Assembly (NCBI GenBank): GCA_002682825.1
Contig: NOKP01000001.1
Span: forward strand, 684,501-748,500
Length of the DNA: 64,000 nucleotides
Direction of reading: 5' to 3'
DNA from: Neonectria sp. B-13
Taxonomy: Eukaryota > Ascomycota > Sordariomycetes > Hypocreales > Nectriaceae
Both the position numbers and the translations under genes were made by a program. The notes below the pieces were generated by a model that worked only from the letters and a program-made list of their open reading frames with translations, was not told where the DNA came from and searched no databases. How positions within the stretch are numbered: position 1 is the first letter of the stretch; each line of letters opens with the position of its first letter. Shown in pieces: positions 1 to 10,838 of this stretch.

Positions 1-589
1 ATTCTCTGAGTGGGGTCTCGAGGGAGTTGTGAATCCCATGGACTTCATGCCACAGTTGGTTTGGGTGCCAACCAAAATCAAGGAAGACTTGGACTAGCGC
101 TAGGGGATCTTCCCTCCCTTCGTTGAATATGCTGGAGTCGTCCGTCTTCCCGGCACCTGAAGGGTTGCACTGACATCGGAGAAAGGCGTTGTCGTGCAGA
201 GTTGTGGCTTGTTCCAAGAGATAGCGCGCAACAGCAGGTTGATTTCCAAAGGATGCCTGCTCCAGACCGTACTGGCGCACGGCTTGACTCGGGTGGCACT
301 CTCGAATAAATGACTCAACCTGAGACATCAGGCCCTGCTCGCATGCCATGTAGAATTGAACCTGTTGCTCGTCTTGGCTAACTAGATTGGCTGTCACGGC
401 GTACTCGGGTCTCGGCAGGCCTAGTGGCAGCGCCGGCAGAGGCCCATCATCCGGCGGTCCTTGGCCCGGTAGCCTCAGGGGTTCCGGAGGGCGCAGTCGC
501 AAGCCCGAGTGGTGGCGCCGAGTGGCATTGTTCTGTTCCATCTGGCTGATGCGTTTACGCATGGCGTCTAGGCGCTCTGCGTAATCCAT
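1..589 (-). CDS. Ankyrin-type repeat protein, N-terminal part (runs off left edge)
   Basis: The reading frame is open from the ATG at 589 down to base 1, with no stop codon and no intron needed, so only about the first 196 residues are inside the window. The N-terminus is a short polar helix-like stretch (MDYAERLDAMRKRISQMEQ), followed by a Pro/Leu-rich linker. From about residue 75 there are helix pairs of the ankyrin kind: a segment starting FYMACEQGLMSQVESFI, then QASFGNQPAVARYLLEQ, and later LALVQVFLDFGWHPNQLW leading to an ETPL element. These match the pattern 'xACxxGxxxxVxxLL...G.TPL' in degenerate form. Such proteins usually act as protein-interaction scaffolds; nothing here gives a specific role. 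The start is the first ATG of the open frame; an upstream exon cannot be excluded. The opposite-strand frames are shadows. Confidence 0.6.
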   Translation of the reverse strand, partial: MDYAERLDAMRKRISQMEQNNATRRHHSGLRLRPPEPLRLPGQGPPDDGPLPALPLGLPRPEYAVTANLVSQDEQQVQFYMACEQGLMSQVESFIRECHPSQAVRQYGLEQASFGNQPAVARYLLEQATTLHDNAFLRCQCNPSGAGKTDDSSIFNEGREDPLALVQVFLDFGWHPNQLWHEVHGIHNSLETPLRE

Positions 590-1669
590 GTCGGTGGAGG
601 CTTGCAGAGTTGTTGGCTGCGGGGAGGGAAAACGAACGAATGATTGATGTAAGGAGTAAAGAAATTACAAGGCAAGGAATACGTCCTAGGCTTCCTTTTA
701 AGTGCCGTCTGTTGGTGGCGCTCCATGAGGCTCCACTTCATTTGCATGCGGGATACGGGTGTTGGTAGTAACTGCGAATACTCGTGCTACGGCCATATGA
801 AACGTCTCATCCATGCAACGTAACCCCTCGCTCGTGCCATAATGACTGAATCCCATAGGTGAAATCTACGCTTCCCCATGTAAACAATGAAACGGGTCGG
901 TAAGACTCGGCTGTTGGAAACACTTAACAGATACTGACCATAACATATGTCTAGATGTGTGATCAGTCCTAGTATGTTCAGATAGTATAAGTTTCGACCT
1001 AGCTTGGAACATAGAATATAGCATATACTGCCGCGCCATGCCGGGCCATAAGCACAATGCATCGCCTTCATGAGTCACATCATGTTTCCTGAGATTTGCT
1101 GCGAAATGAGCAACCGCCAACCAACAGACTTTAACATTACTCTGAGTGATATGGGTCGGAAGGAGGTGCTGCGGCTGAGTCGTTGCATAGTAAAATCCTT
1201 CTTCTCCACCAAGTATCACCAGCACCAACAACCAACAGACTGTTGTATTGCTAAATTTGAAACAAGGACGCCAAAGGGAGTTATTTAGGCTTCAGAGGCA
1301 CAACTAACAGATTGTAATATTGCTCAAGTTGAAACAAGAAAGCTGTCAAGACTTATGTCCGCTGAAAAATGGCATGGTAGGATTCATCTGCCTATTCTAT
1401 GGAGACACACAACCAACAGATCCGAATCGGCTTCAGAACGAGCCAAGGGCAAAGCAAAAGACTCAGCTGCCTTGATGGACACCTAGATGGTATTTAAGTG
1501 GTATCATGCTACGTTCATGTTCTCATCATCAGTCTCTTTCCACAGTACCTACCTTTTGCATCTTTCAAGGATTCATTCTTTTTCCCTTGAAACATTGCAC
1601 CTACTATTCCTCTCTTTGTAACATCCATTTCTTTCTTTCCTGAGAACGTTATCTTTCCAAGTTGAAAAC
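590..1669. promoter_or_regulatory. Divergent intergenic region between the ankyrin gene and the mucin-like gene
   Basis: No gene is seen in this 1.1 kb. It separates two divergently oriented genes, so it should hold both promoters. The side facing the mucin-like gene has a TATA-like TATTTAAG at 1491-1498 and a long pyrimidine-rich leader at about 1535-1640, both usual for a well-expressed fungal gene with a start at 1670. Between 1118 and 1420 a CCAACAGA-containing motif recurs four times (separate entry). Short ORFs on both strands here have no recognisable protein character. Confidence 0.5.
1118..1420. repeat. Degenerate CCAACAGA-type direct repeats, four copies
   Basis: Copies begin near 1118, 1225, 1300 and 1409. 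The two middle copies (1230-1266 and 1302-1340) align over about 37 bases: (C)TAACAGAnTGT-ATATTGCT-AA-TTGAAACAAG, differing at several positions. The first and last copies share only the AACCAACAGA core. Spacing is irregular (about 75-110 bases). They lie 250-550 bases upstream of the mucin-like gene and could be an old tandem duplication or clustered regulator sites; nothing in the sequence decides this. Confidence 0.5.
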
Positions 1670-4600
1670 ATGATACCTCGCCGTTTTCTACCACTAGCCT
1701 CGGCGCTGGTCCTTGTCGACGGTCTCCAGGTTCCTGGAAAATATCACGAGGCTCGTGAATTTCAAGACACCACAACTGCTAGCTTCTTCAAGGTTGGCCT
1801 CTGTGGTCAGAAAACACATTCATTCGGAGACACAACCCTCAGGACAACCCCTATTGTAAGTCAAGTTACTTGCCAGTTGGCCAACAAAAGCTTACCTCTC
1901 CCAGGAACTTGCCACCTCAGTCTATCAGACGCCTGCGCAACAGAGTACCGAGGAGTTTGGGGGTTCCTCCATCCTGCCTTTGACCTCAGTCACTTTAGTT
2001 GGGTCCCTCGAGTCGGAACCGACGGAGGGACAAAGCAAGACAAGCGCAATTGATACGCCTGGAAAAGCAGTTACAACGAGCACATCTTACGAAGCAACCA
2101 CCACTGAGACCTCTGAACCACTTGGCACGTCCGAAACATCTCTAAGCCTAACCTCGGTTGGAATACCTGGGGAGCCAAGTGAGATCGAGACACCCGGTGG
2201 TACGACCGAAGCGACGACACCTGGAGGATCAACTGCGACGGACACACCCAGTGAAACACCAAGTGCAACTCATGCTTTCAGTGATTCTACGGCATTGGAG
2301 ACACCTGTCGGAACAACTGCAGCGGGGGTGCCCCGTGTGTCATCTGCAAACAGTACACTTGTAGAGTCAACTACAACAGAGGTGCCTGTAGACTCGACAG
2401 AGTCAACTACAGTGGTAGCACCTGGCGACTCAACTGTAATCGAGACACCTGGAGACTTGACTGCAACCGAGACACTTAGCGCATCCACTTCAACGGGGAA
2501 ACTTGGCACATCGACTGCAATCGAGACACACGGAGAGTCGACAGAGTCAACTACAGCAGTGGCACCTGGAGACTCAACTGCATCTGAGTTACCTAGTGTA
2601 TCCACTTCAACAGGGAAACCCGGTACATCCACCACCATCGATTCTACAGAGTCGACTGCAACTGAGATACCTAGAGAGTCCACTGGAACTGGGAAGCCTA
2701 GAACATCCACCACGAGCGCTATATCTGCAGAGTCAACTGCAACCGAGTTACCTAGTGTATCCACTTCAACGGGGAAACTTGGCACATCGACTGCAATCGA
2801 GACACACGGAGAGTCGACAGAGTCAACTACAGCAGTGGCACCTGGAGACTCAACTGCAGCTGAGTTACCTAGTGCATCCACTTCAACAGGGAAACCCAGT
2901 ACATCGACTGCAATCGAGACACATGGAGAGTCAACAGAGTCGACAGGGTCAACTATAGCAGTAGTACCTGGAGACTCAACTGCAGCTGAGTTACCTAGTG
3001 CATCCACTTCAACAGGGAAACCCAGTACATCTACTGAAATCAAGACACCTGGAGAGTCAACTGTAACTGAGATATCTGGAGAGTCTACTGCAACTATCAA
3101 ACCTGGTACATCTACTGCAATAGATATGTCTGATGTATCAACTTCAATTAGTACACTCGGAGAGTCAACTGCAGTACAAGTACCCGGTTTATCAATTACA
3201 TTGGGGACATTTACTAGGGAAACTGCAGCCATCACCACTGGAGAACCAACTACAACCAGTACACTTGATGAGACCAAGACGACTGATGGAGCCGACGGGA
3301 CAATTCTAACAACCACCGACGCGTCACCATCCACTACAGTCACTGTTTTACCCTCAGGGGCATCAATTATCACTTTGACCGATTCTCCATACACTTCTCC
3401 CGTATGGGTTACAACGACATCCCCTGGAGGCAGCGAGCCTACGGTTGTACCAAGTAAGTGATTGCGGCTGTCTACCACATCTTCCTTCACTAACCAGAGC
3501 AGTCATCATTCCACTCAAAGGCCCGCCGCGGATCTGCTTTGGATGCTATACCTCCTTCCCACCTAAGATTGAGATCGATGTTCCGGAATTTTGCATCCAA
3601 CTTCTGGGACTCAGCATTGGTAACTGTCCGTCGTCTGACGATGACCCGAAAACGGAAGGCGAAGACACGCAGACCGAGAAAAAGCCGACCAGTACAGAGG
3701 ATGCGTCTACCTCGTCAGACACCAAGGTTTCTTCCTGCACTACGAGTATCATTGCTACGTATATGAGCGTATTTTGTTCCGTTACAGGTCAGTTGGGGGA
3801 CATTCAACCCCTAAGCCCTCGCTTAGCAAGAACAACTCTTCATACTGACTATCGCAATTAGGAGCGTCAAGCCAAGATACTGCTGGATGCTCTACTCGTG
3901 CATGGACAACAGTCACTGGCTGCAGCGTTAGTAACTCAGTAACCACAGCCACTGCTACCGAAACCGCTCAGCCAACGCAAATCATCTGTGCGCCAGGTGT
4001 ATGTGATGGTCAAGCTTGTTCGACTAAGGGAAAGAGAACTCCGAGCGATGCCACTAAACTGCTCAAGAAGCGTGGAAATGAAGACGAGGGGGATTGGACC
4101 GACCCTAGCGACTATCCTGATAGGGATGGCACATCCAGTCTCACTGGAGAGCAGCGGCTAGTGGCTAATGAGGTCTTTTTCGCCTACAACCACGACACAG
4201 TGAACATATTCCAGGGCGAGCTTGTCGAATTCCCACCTAGCGGCAGTTCAGATCCCGAGCTGACCACATCAAATTACATTGTGTTTCAAGACAAAGCCCA
4301 GAGCCTCGCTGTTCAGGGACTGTACGGATGCACATCCGTGGTAGTCGTTTCGAAACGTGGCGCGTGGGCAAGCCACATTTGGGAGAGGGCCTTCAACACT
4401 GAAATTAGTGACCTTTTCTGGTTCCTGAGGGGCGATGAGCAACTTCTCAAAGGGAAAGGCAAGGGGGACAAACTCTCGCCTTTTGGGATTGAAGATCTTG
4501 TCAACAATCCAACAATCGGTGACGAGGGCACCATGTTTGGCAACAATGATGACCCGAATGTCCAGGCTTTCATCATGGCTCCACGCCAACGTTTATGGCC

Positions 4601-5498
4601 ACGATTCGACGAATACCTGAATCCTTTATATACCGACGAAGAGGTGGAAAATGCAGACACGAGCAACAACCCCCTTGCGTTTCCCGATCATGTAGGAGAT
4701 CTATCCAACACCATACGAAGGGCATTAGGTGCGAACGTTCCCGTCGAGGTAGTTCCCTACTCACCCAAGGTTCTAAACAATGATCTCACGCTCAGGCTTG
4801 GACTGGGTCTGCTTGAACCCGAAGATGAATTGAAAATACCAAAAGAGCTTGGCGATGGCGAGCAGAACGAGCCGCGCGGCAAGCTGCTGGTGCAATATCA
4901 TCCTGCAAAGACATGTTCTGAAAAGGCGGCTTGGCGGGTCTGGTTCGAAGGACGTCCACTTGATGACCGGACTGCCCAATGGGATCCGGAGGATGGAAGA
5001 GGACAGGTGTTTCAAAGTGATGGACAGCAAAAGAGAGAGGCATGTCCGGTCAACGAACCCAGCACGAAAGCTAGTGCAAGCTCAACAACTACCGGCCGTA
5101 CTGAGACTAGTGCTGCCACAAGTGAAGAGACCACTCAGGCCCCTACAAGCAGTGCCGAGACTAGTACCGATTCGCTGTCTACGACTATCCCAGAATCATC
5201 ATCTACTGTCGAGGAAGCATCTACCACCAGCTTCGAAGCGTCAACTTCGACCTCCGAAGCGCCTACTTCGACCTCCGAAGCGTCCACTACGGTTAGTGAA
5301 GCATCCACCACAACTTCAGAGGCGCCCTCGGAGAGTACTGGGCCAGAGCTAGAATGTAGCACTTCTAACGACTGCAATGACTGGGATTGGGAGTGCAACG
5401 GCGACAACAACCATGTGGTTTGTAAGGCAACAGACTGGCACGATGTTAATGGTGTGCCTACCTCGGGCAAATCCATTTGTGCATGCTTCCAGGATTAG
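1670..5498 (+). CDS. Large secreted Thr/Ser-rich mucin-like repeat protein with conserved fungal C-terminal region
   Basis: Four exons: 1670-1855, 1905-3453, 3503-3787, 3862-5498, giving 1218 residues; the second intron could instead end at 3520 (six residues shorter). Residues 1-20 form a signal peptide (basic start, then FLPLASALVLV). Residues about 80-570 are a Thr/Ser/Glu/Pro-rich tract built from imperfect repeats around STSTGK-TSTAIET-GEST, expected to be heavily O-glycosylated. Next comes a Cys-containing module (ICFGCYTSFPPKIEID) and a second one (VTGCSV ... IICAPGVCDGQAC), a pattern I associate with large fungal extracellular proteins, some of them chitinase-related. Residues about 773-1065 form a globular region with YGCTSVVVVSKRGAWASHIWE near 829. 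A second Ser/Thr linker leads to a Cys-rich tail (CSTSNDCNDWDWEC ... CACF). No catalytic motif is visible, so a cell-wall, adhesion or host-surface role is inference. Strand, splice frames and secretion are clear; function is not. Confidence 0.8.
2483..2858 (+). repeat. Perfect 100-base direct repeat inside the mucin-like coding tract
   Basis: Bases 2483-2582 and 2759-2858 are identical over 100 positions. The offset is 276 bases, exactly 92 codons, so unequal exchange between the copies would keep the reading frame. Further shorter near-copies (for example 2877-2900 and 3000-3030) surround them. The repeat encodes part of the Thr/Ser-rich region. Confidence 0.9.
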
Positions 5499-6155
5499 TG
5501 AAATTGTCTAGTTGTTTCTACTTCTGCTCCTGGTTCGATCAAGAATGTCTGAGAATTAAGAAGGCTTGCCCAGGCAATGAAAAGAATGATACAATATACA
5601 CTGTTAGCCTTCGCAATCTTAATTTCCACTCTCATCTAACACGTGAATAATGAATCAAACTTACCGTTTCTCTAAAAGCTATGTCAGTATTAACCCCAAA
5701 GCCCTACAACTTCGTATACTCTAGTGCATCTGCTGCCAAATGGTGATCAGTCCTCTTGGGGCCGTTTTTGTCGCGTGGTAAACGTAACACCCACACACGG
5801 CGGTGGTATGCAGATGCTGTATCCCAACTTGTTGAGTAAGAATACCTGCACACCCCGTCCAAGGCAGAAAATGATCTGTTACTTCTGTGGGCGTTAGTGC
5901 ATTAAAGCATCTCTGTACAGTATGCTGTCCACTTCCAGCGGCGGAAGAGGAAGTGCTCAACCATCTCTCTCGTTATCCAAGATCATAACCACAGGGGAAT
6001 TCACGAGGTGCATGGTTTTAGGCGGCTAATGGATGAACACTACGTCCGTCCGTATTCGTATGGCGAAATGTCCTTTGCTGATCATACTAAGAATGTAGCT
6101 AGTTTAAGGAGGCCTCTCAAGTCGCTGACTTCAGCACTCCCTCAATGGGCTGGGT
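5499..6155. other. Intergenic, nothing recognised
   Basis: This stretch is the 3' flank of the mucin-like gene and the 3' flank of the DUF3176 remnant (convergent arrangement). The only ORF of note, on the minus strand at 5721-5960, has no domain-like content. No repeat or RNA gene was seen. Confidence 0.5.
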
Positions 6156-6758
6156 TTAAGTGATTCTTTCCAAGAGCGAGTTGGCTTCTGATTGCATTTC
6201 ATATCCATCTGGCTTGGCTGTGTCTGAGCGGGTAAAGGAAAGTCTCGTCGCTTCGTTGCCAAGCTGGAATCTGACCACCATTTTGGTCGAGGCATGGCCC
6301 AAGGCACGCATATCACATGCTTGGGCTGGAATATTCTCCTCTCTGCCACTCATCGACTCTGTATATAGGCCATAGAAAAGTAGAGGCAAGACGCTAGAAT
6401 TGGCAATCGGTATGGTGGCGTTAACACCAGATATTGTCTGAGGGCACGGAACCGTCCGGATCGCTTGCTGGGTAAAGGGCCCAACCGCCAAGCTCAGTAC
6501 TGTCGTGAGAGCTGCAGTCATGGCCAAGGGATTCCCTCGAAATCCAAACCTTAGCATAGCAATTAGATTCAGTGAGCCCAATATGCTGCGATGTAATGTC
6601 GCGAGAACCAAAATTTCACATGCTGTAACGAGGATCGGGATCCATGCTGACCGCACCCAAAATAAACGGGCGAGTTCACAGACTGAATGGAAATGCCAGG
6701 GGTAAGAAAAAGATGCGGACAACAAAGTGAAGCGAGCTGGAACAGGATCCGAATCCAC
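6156..6758 (-). pseudogene. Truncated DUF3176-type membrane protein remnant
   Basis: The 200-codon frame contains a segment that matches the core of the fungal DUF3176 family: a 'ATLHRSILGSLNLIAMLR' element, then a membrane helix with LTTVLSLAVGPFTQQAI and the conserved PCP and ANSS features just after it (residues about 75-125). DUF3176 proteins are normally several hundred residues long, with N-terminal and C-terminal membrane helices. Here the frame begins in poorly conserved sequence, stops at residue 200, and I find no plausible continuation in any frame downstream. That makes a decayed or truncated copy the best reading; a short functional gene with undetected exons is less likely. Family assignment is by recalled motif. 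Confidence 0.5.
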
Positions 6759-7393
6759 GCCGGCAGAATTCTACGTTAACTAACCAAATTAACAGAGGGA
6801 ATGAGAATGGCAGGGTAACTCAGAAAGACTAGGGTAGCACACTCGATTAACGGTTGCTACGCCACCATCACCGCCACTAGATTTTCCAAATATAATTCCA
6901 GCTTACAAGGCGGAGTTACTTCTATGACTCCCCTTCCTTATTTCCAAGCCATCAGGACAAGTCCACTTCATAAGGTAAAGGCGAGGTGCCAGAATAGGGT
7001 GGAAGTGGGAGAAACCCGACAGACGTTCTTCTCAGTTTATGAAACACAAAGTCAACTATTTTCCGTAAAGTCCAACTAACTTGGCATTGGCTATATACAA
7101 TCAGATTTTCAAAGTCCCGCACGCAATAAGCAAACTGCATCGTCGTTTTCTGTCCTCGGGGTTGCTATAGTATGTTGAGTTTATTACACGGAACCTCCGG
7201 TTGTCACTACAACCAGCTTGATAAATGACTCGCTGTTTGCAGACCCGGCTGTCTTTCACAAAGATGTTGATGTGACCGGATCAGCTGCCACTGGAACTTA
7301 AACCTCACGTAAAGGCCTCAAATCAGCGCTGAGGAAGGGGCAAACTGGCCGGTGTTGTTGGAATGAGGTTTCTATGTATCTTTTTTGGGTACT
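6759..7393. other. Intergenic, nothing recognised
   Basis: This region lies between the DUF3176 remnant and the 3' end of the SDR gene. It is locally AT-rich. The short minus-strand ORF at 6952-7140 has no recognisable features. Confidence 0.5.
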
Positions 7394-8241
7394 CTAGCAA
7401 TTCCACCCGCCATCAACACTGACAGAGTTGCCGCTGATATAACTAGCATCGTCGCTGAGGAGGAAAGCAATCAGCGTGGCCACCTCTTCGGGTTTTCCGT
7501 TCCTCTTCAGCGCGATATCATTATTTGTCTCGTCCTCGAATTGCGCCCCAGAACCCGCTGCTGATGCTGCCTTGGCCGCAGAGCGGAACATCGGCGTGTC
7601 AATCCGTCCCCTGCATTAATATTAGTATCCCTCATCATTATATTAAAAGAGTTTGCAGAGACTCACGGGCAGATGGCGTTCACGCGGACTCCTCGCGACC
7701 CGACGTCCCGCGCGGCAGACCGAGTCAACCCCAGCACGGCGTGCTTGCTAGCCGAGTACGCCCCGTTCTTCTCCCGGCCGATCAACCCAGCAATGGAGCT
7801 GGCATTGACGATGCTCCCGTTGGCCGAGATGTTCTTGATCTGCGCCTTCATGCAGTGCATCAGACCCGTGGTGTTGACCCCGAACACAAACTCCCACTCC
7901 TCGAAGTCCTGGTTCTCGATGGCGCCGTGATCCCCGCCGATGCTCTTGGGCACCACGCCCGCGAGGTTGGCGGCGCCGTCGAGACGGCCGAAGCGCTTCA
8001 CGGTCTGGGTAATCCATTCCAGGACTTGGTCGTACTTCCGGACGTCCAGCGGGAACGCCAAGACTTCGGCGCCGTATTCGGACTCAATGTCCTTGCGAGC
8101 CTTCTCGAGGCCTTCTTCAGAAACGTCGGCGATGGATATTTTGGCACCCCTGCTTGCGAGGAGCTTTGCTGTGGCTAAACCGATTCCAGAGGCAGCACCG
8201 GTGATGGCAATTATCTTGCCCGCTAGCTGTGTGTTTGCCAT
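7394..8241 (-). CDS. Short-chain dehydrogenase/reductase (SDR), classical type
   Basis: Two exons, 8241-7667 and 7610-7394, joined across a 56-base GTGAGT...GCAG intron that restores the motif CPGRIDTPM; the product is 263 residues, typical for a classical SDR. The Rossmann motif TGAASGIG is at residues 14-21. An Asp at 39, at the end of the second strand, suggests NAD(H) rather than NADP(H). NLAG is at 92-95. The catalytic set is complete: N123, S149, Y162 and K166 (YSASK). The C-terminus has the usual GNSVSVDGG ending. It would oxidise an alcohol or reduce a ketone in the cytosol. It is the left member of the 7.4-17.8 kb cluster, on the same strand as the AtuA-like gene 302 bases upstream, and probably handles a hydroxy or keto intermediate of that pathway. 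The substrate cannot be read from sequence. Confidence 0.93.
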
Positions 8242-8543
8242 GGTATACCTTGGTTTGTAAAGGGCTTCAATGTGTCTTGGAGGCTGTTGTTCGAGAAGAT
8301 ACCGTTCAGGAATGAGCTGTGCTGTTTCGCTCCATTTGACTGTCGGGACGCTGCTACTTAAGGAACATGGCTAGCGGTAACCGATTTCCGACCTGGTGCC
8401 CCCGCACGGCACGCGGCTTGAAGGTGACTTATTCTAGCCGATGAAGCGGCTATCGCAAACTTGGGAGATGTACGCTCGGTTATTGTTGAGTTTCTGAGTG
8501 CAGTGCGTTTATTGTCTAGCTAGGTCTAAGCACTCCCCGTAGT
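8242..8543. promoter_or_regulatory. Promoter region of the SDR gene
   Basis: These 302 bases separate the SDR start from the 3' end of the AtuA-like gene on the same strand. No coding potential is seen. It must hold the SDR promoter and leader; I could not assign a specific regulator site. Confidence 0.4.
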
Positions 8544-10539
8544 TTACAAATGCCCGTCTTGGATGAACTTCTTCGGCACCGGGACGAACTTGGCCCGCAG
8601 ATACTCGCCCAGGTTCTTCGCAAGAGTATCTAGCTTGCTCCCAGAGTTGTACCCCCGATCGAGGTGGTTCTTGAGCAAGAAGTGGACGGCTCGGATGTTC
8701 TGTAGTTCAAATCTATCTACGCGCCCCCCGCTGTATTCGTGCGCCCCCAGAAGTTCCTTCAGCTTGCTAATGGTGAGGAACGCGCGCAGCCACTCCCACT
8801 GCTCGTCGTCGGGGACAAATAGCCCGACATTGGCATCCGACGCCTTGTCTCCCGAGCGCGAGAGGGCAACCCATCCAAGCGGCGCTTGAACCGTGGGCCC
8901 GAAGGAATCGAGTGGCCGAGGGCTTTGAGGATCATATGAATCCTGGAGCCCGTACTCCTTCGTCACCGGCGGCAACGGAATTGGGATGATTGACTCATCT
9001 CCGAACAGAAGGTGCACACGGTGGTTGCACGCAGTTTGGGGGATGAGCGAGACAAAATACTCCCAGTAGCTCTTCGGCGCCGACTGTCGCAAGTCATTCG
9101 GTCGAGAAACACCCTAGCCAGGTCAGTTCAACGAAATCTGCGCATCTGATGGGCGTACTCACAGGGCATGACTGTAAAACAGTCTCGTACAGCTTCCTCG
9201 CAAAGCCATCTGGCGCACTGCCGTCAAACAACTCTGCTCTTGGGCCCTGCGCAAAGATTCTAAAATCCACAGTCGCGACCTCTTGGTTGACGGGATCCGA
9301 TGGACTGCTGCCGTGGACGTGGAACTTGAGCATGGTAAACTGCTGGATGAGCTCCTCGCCAATCGCATGGCGGGCTTGTTCCTCCATCCATCGACACTTC
9401 TCCTCGATGTCAAGGCCAACGAGGTAGAAGTGCCATTCTGCCTGGTAGCCGCCATGAGCAGTAATTCCCACACGTGTTGTTGGTGGCGGCGGGAGTCCTT
9501 TGACCCCCGACACGTGGACAACGTCCTCGCCAGTCTGCTCCATCTGGATGTTTCGCAGATCGGCAACGACATCGGAATTGAAGTACAAAGGGCCCGAGAT
9601 CTCGTACACCAGCTGAGATGTCACGGTTTCGGTGTTGACGATGCCATTGGTGCCTTCTTCCTTTGTGATGTTGCACTGCCCGGTACTATACACCTCAGCG
9701 ATGGGAAAGCCCAGGCCAAGGTGCTTCTTAGCCTTCATCAGGTCCTTGAAGCGACTGTAGTAACCACCAGTCACGAATGCAGAGCACTCAATCAAGTGCC
9801 CTGCGATAAGAGCCCCGGCGAGTTCATCGAATTGGTCTGCTTTCCAGTCGTGCCAAAAGGCGGCCAGGCCTATTGTCGGAGCGGCATCTGAAACCCTGCA
9901 TTGATCAGTATGGGCTTGGGAACATCATCATGTTTTGATCAGGCCGTGGTTTACGTACCTCCCGCATATTACAATATCTGCGCCCTTACTAAATGCTTCT
10001 GCGATACCCAGACTCCCGAGATAGGCTTGCGCACAGATGGGCTTGTGTCCCCACTGAGCCAATGTCTTGCCGTCGGTCACACTCTTGAAGACATGGCCAT
10101 CGGCGACCATTGACTTGAACGGCACAGTCACATCGTCACCCTCAACCCAGGCCACCTTCATGCTAAAGCCAGCCTTTTCGACCATGTCACAGACCACCTT
10201 TGCGAGGAGTTCAGTGTCGCTGGCACCAGCGTTGACGGCCAGTTTCGTCTTATTCGCCGCCAAGAATGGGATCGCTGGCTGGAAGCATTGAACAAAGGTG
10301 CTGGCGTACATGGCAGTTCGCCGACGCTCCTCAAGCGGAAGTGCAGCAATGGAAGCGTCTTGCTGGGCCTTTCCAGCACCGTATCCGGTCATGACATTTT
10401 CAGACAGCCAGTCTCCCACAATGGCATCCACTTGGGGATCCTTGGCCAGACGAGAAATCGCCGCGACGCGATCTGTGAAGCCTCCTGATGCGCCGCCGAT
10501 CCGAATGGGTCGACGGCCCTGTGCCTTGTCGGGATTCAT
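8544..10539 (-). CDS. AtuA-like (DUF1446) acyclic-terpene-utilisation family protein
   Basis: Three exons: 10539-9959, 9895-9163 and 9113-8544, total 627 residues. The N-terminal domain opens with RIGGASGGFTDR and has VGDWLSENVMT, both hallmarks of the AtuA/DUF1446 family; it continues with NAGASDTELLAK and ADIVICGR. The intron after ICGR restores RVSDAAPTIGL. The C-terminal part carries RSGDKASDANVG, the signature of the small ferredoxin-fold domain that is fused to or follows AtuA in many genomes. In pseudomonads AtuA belongs to the acyclic-terpene (citronellol/geraniol) utilisation operon, but its reaction is not well established. In fungi the family is common and largely uncharacterised. 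Here it sits beside an acyl-CoA ligase, an SDR and a CMD-like gene, which supports a catabolic role on a branched or terpenoid-like acid. I see no biotin carboxylase partner (AtuC/AtuF) in the window. Confidence 0.9.
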
Positions 10540-10838
10540 TGTGAAGTGTGAAGATGGTCAATCTGGAGGATGGAAGTATACCCAGAGTATCAGTAACTGG
10601 CGTAGAAGGCATTCCCAGTCAGGCTGACGGTCTGTTTAGCATCTCTCTGTAAGGCCAGCCCGGCTCCGAGTCCGGCTGTGGGACTGGCATCCCGTGCTAT
10701 TCCCATTCCACGTTAGGCTCCGGCTACCGATCTCCGAGCTATCCATGCCAAGCTGCCCCGCATCAATGATTCAGCGGCGATCGGCAGGCTACCGTGGGAG
10801 AATCCCAAGGCTTGGAGGAATTGGGCATTGATGAGTCG

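Noticed and set aside
2270..3490. 406-codon open frame antisense to the mucin-like gene
   Set aside because: It is the shadow of a Thr/Ser-codon repeat: the sense strand has a signal peptide, consistent introns and conserved domains, while the antisense product is only Val/Asp/Ser repeats.
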